Assembly (NCBI GenBank): GCA_026129485.1
Contig: JAHCHY010000016.1
Location: 1 to 64,000, forward strand
Direction of reading: 5' to 3'
DNA length: 64,000 bases
Source: Cyclobacteriaceae bacterium
GTDB lineage: Bacteria; Bacteroidota; Bacteroidia; Cytophagales; Cyclobacteriaceae
Below the pieces are notes generated by a model. It saw only the letters and a program-made list of their open reading frames with translations. It was not told the DNA's origin and made no database searches. Below, in pieces: positions 57,841-64,000 of the stretch. Position 1 is the stretch's first letter. Every line of letters begins with the position of its first letter. The position numbers and the translations under genes were made by a program.

Positions 57841-57884
57841 AAAATTAAAAGAGGCTGTATCAAAAGTGTGCCTCTTTTAATTTT
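57841..57884 (-). terminator. Terminator after the SusC-SusD-DUF3823 genes
   Basis: Perfect 15-base inverted repeat AAAATTAAAAGAGGC (57841-57855) and GCCTCTTTTAATTTT (57870-57884). Read on the minus strand it is followed by a long T-run (57840 downward). It lies 5 bases after the DUF3823 stop, so the transport genes end here while the enzyme genes continue 105 bases further on. Confidence 0.85.
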
Positions 57885-57889
57885 CACGA

Positions 57890-58705
57890 TCAGGGAATCA
57901 GCACCTGCAAGGGCTCATTGTAATTCCACCTTCTTGTTCCGCTGCCTCTTGGCGTATCGTAATTGATACGGGCAGCCGCACGAATGAAAACTGCTCTTCC
58001 GGAAGGAATGGTTCCGTTAGATTCAATCGTAACGGTTTGTCCCAACTGGGAGTTAAATGCCGAACCGGAATATTCAACCTGGTTTGACCAGCGTGTATCC
58101 CGTGCACGATACCCCACCGAAGAAGAATAGCTCACAAACAACTGGACATCGGTAACATTCAGAAAGCTGCTGCTGTAACCACCCATAGGCTGGATCTTAT
58201 CCTGGAAATCTGCCGGGGAAACGCCACGCGTAACACGCACCTTCGCCCGGACTTTACCATTGATTACTTCGGGCTCTTCCACCCACTCCACTTTCAGGAA
58301 TGGCTGTACTTCAAACTTTACTTTCGTAACACCGCTGATATCTACCGTTTGTGTTTCATCCGCAAGCGGAACGCCACGATCGTCCTCCCGTATCAACGGA
58401 ATAAACGGGCCATCGATACGGACATTATAAGTTCCCTTAAAAAGCTTCGTATTCTGAAACGTTCCATCCGGCATACAAAATAAGTCGGGGTTAGGCGTAA
58501 CATTATCGCCCCAGCTAAGCTCAGTTAACCGTACGCGTATGCCTTCGCTTCCCTGGTCAGTAAATACAGGCTCGCCTGTGGCGATGTCCACTACCTCGCC
58601 CTGTAATGTTTCGGCAGGCGCATCGTAGTTATCGATTTCAAACAGGCCGCATGAAGCGAGCGAAAACATCGCGATCAATAACGTATAAATGGATATCTTT
58701 TTCAT
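57890..58705 (-). CDS. DUF3823 surface lipoprotein of the glycan locus (SusE/F position)
   Basis: 271 residues. The lipobox is SLASC (Cys19). The DUF3823 pattern is visible: NYDAPAETLQGEVVDIATGE, PVFTDQGSEGIRVRLTELSW, LFKGTYNVRIDGPFIPLIRE and a second Ig-like half (KVKFEVQPFLKVEWVEEPEV). Such proteins follow SusD and probably bind glycan at the surface, as SusE/SusF do. It is 36 bases after susD. A terminator follows. Confidence 0.9.
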   Translation of the reverse strand: MKKISIYTLLIAMFSLASCGLFEIDNYDAPAETLQGEVVDIATGEPVFTDQGSEGIRVRLTELSWGDNVTPNPDLFCMPDGTFQNTKLFKGTYNVRIDGPFIPLIREDDRGVPLADETQTVDISGVTKVKFEVQPFLKVEWVEEPEVINGKVRAKVRVTRGVSPADFQDKIQPMGGYSSSFLNVTDVQLFVSYSSSVGYRARDTRWSNQVEYSGSAFNSQLGQTVTIESNGTIPSGRAVFIRAAARINYDTPRGSGTRRWNYNEPLQVLIP

Positions 58706-58741
58706 CTCTGTAACTCTTGATTATTAATTATTAATTATTCT

Positions 58742-60820
58742 TTATCGGTTCGGTTGCTGATCAATTACAGGGCTCTTCGACACCTCGCCCCCCGGAATAG
58801 CAAAGTAGTAATCAACCGCATTGTACTCGAAAGTCTTCAGACTTATCCACTGGAAACGCGCATCGAAGAAATACTGGCCGGTTTGCGTTGAAAAGAACGG
58901 GTACAAGCCGCGGAAACGGTACCGTGAATTGTTGCTGTAAGCATCTTTATCTCTTTCTTCGCCCCAGAAACCATCGCGTCCTTCGTAGTGCTGCACTCTC
59001 CACCTGCGCAAATCCCATTTTGTTTTATGCTCCAGCGCAAGCTCTTTCCTGCGTTCTTTCCGCACTATGTTACGCCCGGTTATATCGGATGTAACACTTC
59101 CGGCAAGCAGGGTTGCACCGGCTCTTTCGCGGATTTCATTTACGGATGAAGTAGCCACCTGCAGCAGGTCGGCTCCATCGGGAGATGGCTCACCGGCCAG
59201 CGAAAGCTCTACGGCCGCTTCGGCTGCATTCAACAATACTTCGGCATAGCGCATCAGCACAAAGTGTTGTGCCGACCGGCCTTCACCGGCTTCGAATGAA
59301 GGATCAGGATTTAACCACTTGCGGCCATACAATCCCGTTAAGCAGCTTTCTCCGTTATCGAAGAACGGGCCATTGGCGCCTGCGGCTGTTATGTTGCTGC
59401 CTTCATACGAAACAATCTCCTGGCCGTTCCCTTCACGCGGACTGAGGAAAAGTGTTTTCGGTGATTGCGTATAAGCCGGCAGGGTTTGATAGCGGGTTTC
59501 GGCAGTGGCAAATGAATAATTGTTAAACAACGGGCTAACGGGCACCGACCCGGTAAACACTCCCGCGCGGATTTCAATTTCCCTGCCTTTGAATACACTG
59601 CCCGGGAAAATCACGTAAGCGCGAAGGCGGGGCTCTGCGTTCTGGAAAAAAGCGGCAGGTGAATTATACATCAGGTAGTTCCCTTGTGTATTTGACGAGC
59701 CTGTTGTAACCCTTATTGAACCATCGGGGTAACGATCGAAGCCTTCAAACAGCTCCAGGAAATCCAGTGTGGGGCAGGTTCCGGATGCGAGAGGCGCCTT
59801 GAAAATAAACGGGGCGCTGTATGCATCGTATCCATGCGTGGCAATGGGAAAAACATATTCCTTCGCATAAATATTTTCAGGGCTTGTCAGATCGCTGAAC
59901 ATGTCTACCATGTTCTGGTATTGCGCCTGCGGATCGCCAGCAGCCCATCTTCTTTTGTAAAGCGAATAGCGACCGCTGTTGATCACTTCGCGAGCTGCGA
60001 GATAAGATTCCCTGAAATATTTTCTTGATGCCGCCTGTGCCGCTTCTTCTGCAAAGCCAATCACACGCACTCCTGTCTTTTGACCGAATCCTGTAAGGCG
60101 GCCGGGAACGGTTTCGTTGTACCTGGCTACGCTACCGGCATACAGCATGGCTTCTGACTTGAAAGCCAATGCCACATACCTGTTTGAATATCCGCTTTTG
60201 GGGCTGATGGGCTGCAGCAAAGCAACGGCCTGGTTATAATCGGCCAGCACCTGGTCCCAGGTTTCTTCTTCTGAAGCGCGGGGCACTTCAAGATCGCCCT
60301 CGCCCGGATAACGGATTACACTGGTTACCAGCGGCACTCCGCCAAAACGCCTGGCCATGGCAGAGAATACCACCGCACGCACAAAGTACGCTTCGCCCAG
60401 GTAGTGGTTGTACGTAACTTCGGGGAAAGAGCTCTGGAACTCCGGCAGCTTTTCGATCAGGTAGTTGGCATCACGCAACAAAACAAAAGCGTTTGTCCAG
60501 TACGGTGTTCGTTCGCTCCTGAACGCTGTGCATATTCCATCGCGGTTAAGCGCTTCACCGGTTCCTTCTATGCCCATAGCGCCCAGCCATGAGTTAAACT
60601 CAACTCCCCATTGCGCCATGTATTTGAAATCTTCAAACGGCATACGGCTATACATCCGGGCCATATAAACATCCATACCGGATTCGCTGGTCATGAGTGT
60701 TTCATCTCCAATCACGTTTGGAGGCGGTATATCCAGATCCGCACAGGCGGAGAAGCAGAACAAGCCAACCAGAAATAATAGGTATCTCCTTTTCATCGTA
60801 TTATTCATTTTATTACTCAC
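58742..60820 (-). CDS. SusD/RagB-family nutrient-binding lipoprotein
   Basis: 692 residues, within the longer range for the family. The lipobox is FSAC with Cys26 (from the first ATG); ATG at 60808 or 60796 would also give a signal peptide. The RagB/SusD pattern includes TPYWTNAFVLLRDANYLIEK, YNHYLGEAYFVRAVVFSAMA, RRFGGVPLVTSVIRYPGEGD, QHFVLMRYAEVLLNAAEAAV and NEIRERAGATLLAGSVTSDI with RKERRKELALEHKTKWDLRR. It binds glycan at the cell surface and caps the SusC channel. It begins 10 bases after the SusC stop. Confidence 0.95.
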   Translation of the reverse strand: MSNKMNNTMKRRYLLFLVGLFCFSACADLDIPPPNVIGDETLMTSESGMDVYMARMYSRMPFEDFKYMAQWGVEFNSWLGAMGIEGTGEALNRDGICTAFRSERTPYWTNAFVLLRDANYLIEKLPEFQSSFPEVTYNHYLGEAYFVRAVVFSAMARRFGGVPLVTSVIRYPGEGDLEVPRASEEETWDQVLADYNQAVALLQPISPKSGYSNRYVALAFKSEAMLYAGSVARYNETVPGRLTGFGQKTGVRVIGFAEEAAQAASRKYFRESYLAAREVINSGRYSLYKRRWAAGDPQAQYQNMVDMFSDLTSPENIYAKEYVFPIATHGYDAYSAPFIFKAPLASGTCPTLDFLELFEGFDRYPDGSIRVTTGSSNTQGNYLMYNSPAAFFQNAEPRLRAYVIFPGSVFKGREIEIRAGVFTGSVPVSPLFNNYSFATAETRYQTLPAYTQSPKTLFLSPREGNGQEIVSYEGSNITAAGANGPFFDNGESCLTGLYGRKWLNPDPSFEAGEGRSAQHFVLMRYAEVLLNAAEAAVELSLAGEPSPDGADLLQVATSSVNEIRERAGATLLAGSVTSDITGRNIVRKERRKELALEHKTKWDLRRWRVQHYEGRDGFWGEERDKDAYSNNSRYRFRGLYPFFSTQTGQYFFDARFQWISLKTFEYNAVDYYFAIPGGEVSKSPVIDQQPNR

Positions 60821-60830
60821 TTATCAATTA

Positions 60831-63800
60831 TTAAAAGCGGGCCGAAACACCAACCGTGTACGTCTTGTTAAGCGGATACATCCGCCCCAGGTCGTCATCC
60901 GGATGTTCCGGATCGACAAATCTTACTCCTGTAATGGTGAACATGTTGTAGGCATTGGCAAACACCCGCACATGCATGGAAGAAGCAGGTCTGCGCTTAG
61001 GCAGCGTATAACCCAGCTCAATGCTCTTCAAACGGAGGTAAGCTGTGCTTACGCGGTTGAAAGTCGAATTCTCGCGCGGGTATCTCCCGGTAAAGCCATA
61101 ATAGCCGCTTACCCATTGTGTTTCCGGGTTGTAAGGATCGGCCAATGGATCGGTTGGATGCCAGCGATCGAGATATTGCGTAAGGGTACCACCGCCATTG
61201 GTTCCCCAGATGGCATACAACGGCTCGCGGTATTGCATAGAGCCTAATGTTGTTCCCTGGAAGAGGAAGTTCAGATCGAAGTTCTTATACGAGGCATCGT
61301 ACGCCAGGCTGAAGTTGAACCACGGTGTCTGATCGTATGCAAACGGGCGCTCGTCCAAACCGTTGATCTCACCATCGCCATTCCAGTCTTCGTACTTGTA
61401 ATCACCCGGTAAAATATCCCGTTCCTTATAAATCGGGAAAGACCAGATGTCTTCCCAGCTTGTATAACGACCGGCACCTACATATCCGAACTGCACACCC
61501 TGGTAGCGGTTGTTCAGGTTATCCCTGCGCCAACGTTCATACGAGTTTCCGTACGGGCCGTTCTGTACCGCTCTTAAATATTTGTTACGGGTAATTGTAC
61601 CGATGGCCCTTACGCGATAGGAAAGTCCGCCAATGCGGTTACGGTGCGAGAGCTCGAGGTCAAGACCAAACTGACGATCGCTGTTCAGGTTCTCCCTTGG
61701 CGCGCCTGTACCCACTACGGTAGGCACTTCGCCCGTGCGATTGGCAAAAAGCCCATCACGGTAACGGTTAAAGTAATCCAATGAAAAGCCAAACAGGCCG
61801 TTCCATCCCTGGAAGTCAATACCGGCATTGAATGTTTCAGCCGTCCACCAGGTAATTCTTTCGTTCGGGACGATCAGCGATACGCCATTTACAAATGAAC
61901 CTCCGAACATATAGCCGGGAGCATATTGATTATAGTACCCGTTTTCTGCGTTGCCGCTTGTTGCCGGATAGAGATAGCCCGGGTACCACTCGTATGCCAG
62001 CGAGCCATCATCGGCCGTTACTCCATAGCTGGCCCGCAGCTTCAGCTGGTCAACAAAAGACAGGAAAGAAGCAGACTTGAAGAATGATTCTTCCGATAAA
62101 CGCCAGCCGATTGAACCTGAAGGGAAGAAGCCCCACTGGTTATTTCCAACAAACTTCGAGGAGCCGTCATACCGAAACTGAAACTCGGCAATGTAGCGAT
62201 CGGCATACGTGTAATTCGCTCTTCCGAATACTGCGGAGTTGGCGATCTCGTAGAGATCATCCGTACCGCCCAGCATACCGCTTACCATGTTATCGTTCAC
62301 ACCGCCCAGCAGGTGTTCCATAGCAAAAGCCAAATCGCGTTGCGCAAAGAAATTATCGCCCCTGCGTTTCTGGCTTTCCCAGCCCAGCAGCCCGGTTACA
62401 TTGTGGTTGTCAAACGCGCGGTTATAATTCAACAGGAACTGGCCCAATACCTGTTGCCTGTTGAACATCTCGCGCCTGAGCCGGTTTGGTGCGCTCAGGT
62501 TGTATAGCTTTGAAAGATAAGTATCGGAATTCCCGTCATACACATATTGATAATACTCTTTGCGATAGGCGGTGTTATCGTCCTGCCGGAAATCGTAGCT
62601 GAGCATACCTTTTGCCGATAAGCCTTTTAAAGCGGCAGATACTGTTCCGAAATCAAAATTAAGAGAGGCTGAAGACTGAAAGTTTTTCTGATTGAATTTG
62701 CGATAGCCCGATACATCGGCTGTCATCATAGCTACGGTGTTTTGCTCAAGGTCTAAGCCTTCATAGCTCAGCATCGTATTTCCGGGATCGGCATAAGCCG
62801 GGAACAACACTCCCTGCCGCCAGTAGTTCCGGATAATGTCTACCGCGCTGGAGTATGGTGTGTTTCGCTGGTCAGTCATACCGGCCAGGTTGATGTTGAA
62901 CGTTAACCCTTCGGCAAGCTCGGTGGTAATGTTTGAGCGCAGGTTGATCTTGTTGTAATTCAAATCACCCGATTTGAAAAAGCCTTCCTGGTAAAGGAAT
63001 CCTCCACCGATGAAGTACTGTGTTTTCTCGTTTCCACCGGTAATGCTGATATCGTGCTGGGCCTGTGGTGAAAAGTCTGCAATCACCAACGCATTCCAGT
63101 CTGCCGAGCGAAGCTGGCCTGTACGATAGGCTTCGAATTTATCGGAGCCGTAAATAATGGTCGGATTATCGATGTTATTCATGGATCGCTCGTTATAGAG
63201 CGTCATGGTTTGAAACGGATCGGCAAGCTTCGGCATGTTGGAAGGTTGCTGCAGCGTAAAAGAACCGTTATACGATATGGAGGTTTTTCCCACGCTGCCT
63301 TTTTTAGTCGTTACCAGCACAACCCCGTTGGCGGCCCGCACACCATAAATAGCAGCCGAAGCATCTTTCAATACCGATATATCATCAATATCGTTTGAGT
63401 TTAACCGTTGAAAATCGGCCATGGTACGCTGAACTCCGTCAATCACAATCAGGGGCGCGCCCAACCCGCGTATGTCAAAGTTATTATTAAATGTACCGGG
63501 CTCTGCGCTCCGTTGCCATACCCGTACACCGGCAATTCTACCGGTAAGCATGTTCTGCGGATTTTCATTTTTGGTTTGCCGCATTTCATCACCTTTCACA
63601 TTGGCCACCGCACCGGTTAGGGTAACTTTCTGCTGTATACCATAACCCACTACCACGACTTCATTCAGCTGCTGAACATCGGTAGCCAAAACCACATCAA
63701 TCACCGATCGTGAATCAACGGCAATCTCCTGGGTTGTGTAGCCTATGAAGGAGAAAACCAGCGCGACATTCGTACCCGATACCTGCAAGGTATACCTGCC

Positions 63801-64000
63801 ATCGGCATCGGTAGTCGTTCCGCGGCTTGTGCCTTTTACCAAAATGCTTACACCGGGTAAGCCTGTACCATCTTCGGCGGACGTAACGCGGCCGGTTACC
63901 GTAACCTCCTGCTGCGCTGCACGCGCAAAGACGGAAGTAAAAAGAACACACTGGATGATCACTCCATACATGGAATACATCACCAGGCTTTTTAATAGTT
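60831..64000 (-). CDS. SusC/RagA-family TonB-dependent receptor, 5' end beyond the window
   Basis: At least 1056 codons. The frame is open through GTG 63983 and ATG 63980 to the edge (reading LLKSLVMYSMYGVIIQCVLF), and this LLKSLVMYS pattern is typical of SusC signal sequences. The true start therefore probably lies just outside. Domains in order: signal, CarboxypepD_reg-like domain (VTGRVTSAEDGTGLPGVSIL), TonB-box region (NEVVVVGYGIQQKVTLTGAV), plug (RIAGVRVWQRSAEPGTFNNN, DASAAIYGVRAANGVVLVTT) and a 22-strand barrel to the terminal VGVSARF. It imports oligosaccharides with TonB energy. SusD follows after 10 bases. Confidence 0.95.
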   Translation of the reverse strand, partial: LLKSLVMYSMYGVIIQCVLFTSVFARAAQQEVTVTGRVTSAEDGTGLPGVSILVKGTSRGTTTDADGRYTLQVSGTNVALVFSFIGYTTQEIAVDSRSVIDVVLATDVQQLNEVVVVGYGIQQKVTLTGAVANVKGDEMRQTKNENPQNMLTGRIAGVRVWQRSAEPGTFNNNFDIRGLGAPLIVIDGVQRTMADFQRLNSNDIDDISVLKDASAAIYGVRAANGVVLVTTKKGSVGKTSISYNGSFTLQQPSNMPKLADPFQTMTLYNERSMNNIDNPTIIYGSDKFEAYRTGQLRSADWNALVIADFSPQAQHDISITGGNEKTQYFIGGGFLYQEGFFKSGDLNYNKINLRSNITTELAEGLTFNINLAGMTDQRNTPYSSAVDIIRNYWRQGVLFPAYADPGNTMLSYEGLDLEQNTVAMMTADVSGYRKFNQKNFQSSASLNFDFGTVSAALKGLSAKGMLSYDFRQDDNTAYRKEYYQYVYDGNSDTYLSKLYNLSAPNRLRREMFNRQQVLGQFLLNYNRAFDNHNVTGLLGWESQKRRGDNFFAQRDLAFAMEHLLGGVNDNMVSGMLGGTDDLYEIANSAVFGRANYTYADRYIAEFQFRYDGSSKFVGNNQWGFFPSGSIGWRLSEESFFKSASFLSFVDQLKLRASYGVTADDGSLAYEWYPGYLYPATSGNAENGYYNQYAPGYMFGGSFVNGVSLIVPNERITWWTAETFNAGIDFQGWNGLFGFSLDYFNRYRDGLFANRTGEVPTVVGTGAPRENLNSDRQFGLDLELSHRNRIGGLSYRVRAIGTITRNKYLRAVQNGPYGNSYERWRRDNLNNRYQGVQFGYVGAGRYTSWEDIWSFPIYKERDILPGDYKYEDWNGDGEINGLDERPFAYDQTPWFNFSLAYDASYKNFDLNFLFQGTTLGSMQYREPLYAIWGTNGGGTLTQYLDRWHPTDPLADPYNPETQWVSGYYGFTGRYPRENSTFNRVSTAYLRLKSIELGYTLPKRRPASSMHVRVFANAYNMFTITGVRFVDPEHPDDDLGRMYPLNKTYTVGVSARF

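Overview
The window looks like a chromosomal segment of a Bacteroidota bacterium, most likely a Cytophagales-type environmental member. The signs are SusC/SusD genes, a stand-alone LytTR/LytS pair, MacB/FtsX permeases without their own ATPase, many lipoproteins and DUF4369/TlpA proteins. Promoters fit the Bacteroidota TTTG-N19-TAnnTTTG pattern; perfect copies precede the tRNA-Ser gene and two coding genes. There is one tRNA (Ser, UGA), no rRNA and no CRISPR array.

Layout. Positions 1-9.8 kb are ordinary genome: an OsmC-type protein cut by the edge, an energy transducer TonB, a chromate transporter, a 2OG-Fe(II) oxygenase, an exported superoxide dismutase, ribD, prmC and a FtsX-type permease. 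Positions 9.9-13.2 kb are an AT-richer accessory patch: a four-helix-bundle gene between inverted repeats, an SF2 helicase whose leucine-rich-repeat tail is broken by two compensating frame changes, and a zinc-ribbon protein. Positions 13.4-19.3 kb hold the most intriguing system: five tightly packed genes (esterase, ATP-grasp ligase, YbdK-like carboxylate-amine ligase, class I glutamine amidotransferase, and an unusual ATP-grasp-like protein) with a divergent second esterase. Together they look like an uncharacterised amidoligase pathway making or modifying a small peptide-like metabolite. Positions 19.3-36.4 kb are mixed: a DUF433/DUF5615 pair, HAD phosphatase, NlpE/META lipoprotein, rocD, an RmuC-like coiled-coil nuclease-fold protein, a GroES variant, Uma2, a diheme cytochrome with a beta-helix partner, a secreted TPR-CHAT protein and a LytTR two-component system.

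Positions 36.5-39.9 kb are a second AT-rich patch: an XRE regulator, a cysteine-rich lipoprotein, a TlpA-like protein and a beta-barrel protein. It contains a diverged copy of the 3' end of the neighbouring heptose kinase gene, which suggests insertion or recombination there. Positions 39.9-47.7 kb return to housekeeping genes (rfaE1, aminotransferase, recR, clpS, Na+/solute symporter, alkyltransferase-like protein, tRNA-Ser).

Positions 47.9-64.0 kb form a polysaccharide utilisation locus: a membrane-spanning kelch/winged-helix regulator faces a minus-strand run of SusC, SusD, DUF3823, an uncharacterised TIM-barrel enzyme, GH92 and a DUF4965 enzyme, ending in a 43-codon remnant of a GH125 alpha-mannosidase. 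GH92 and the GH125 scar point to alpha-mannose-containing glycans. The SusC gene runs off the right edge.
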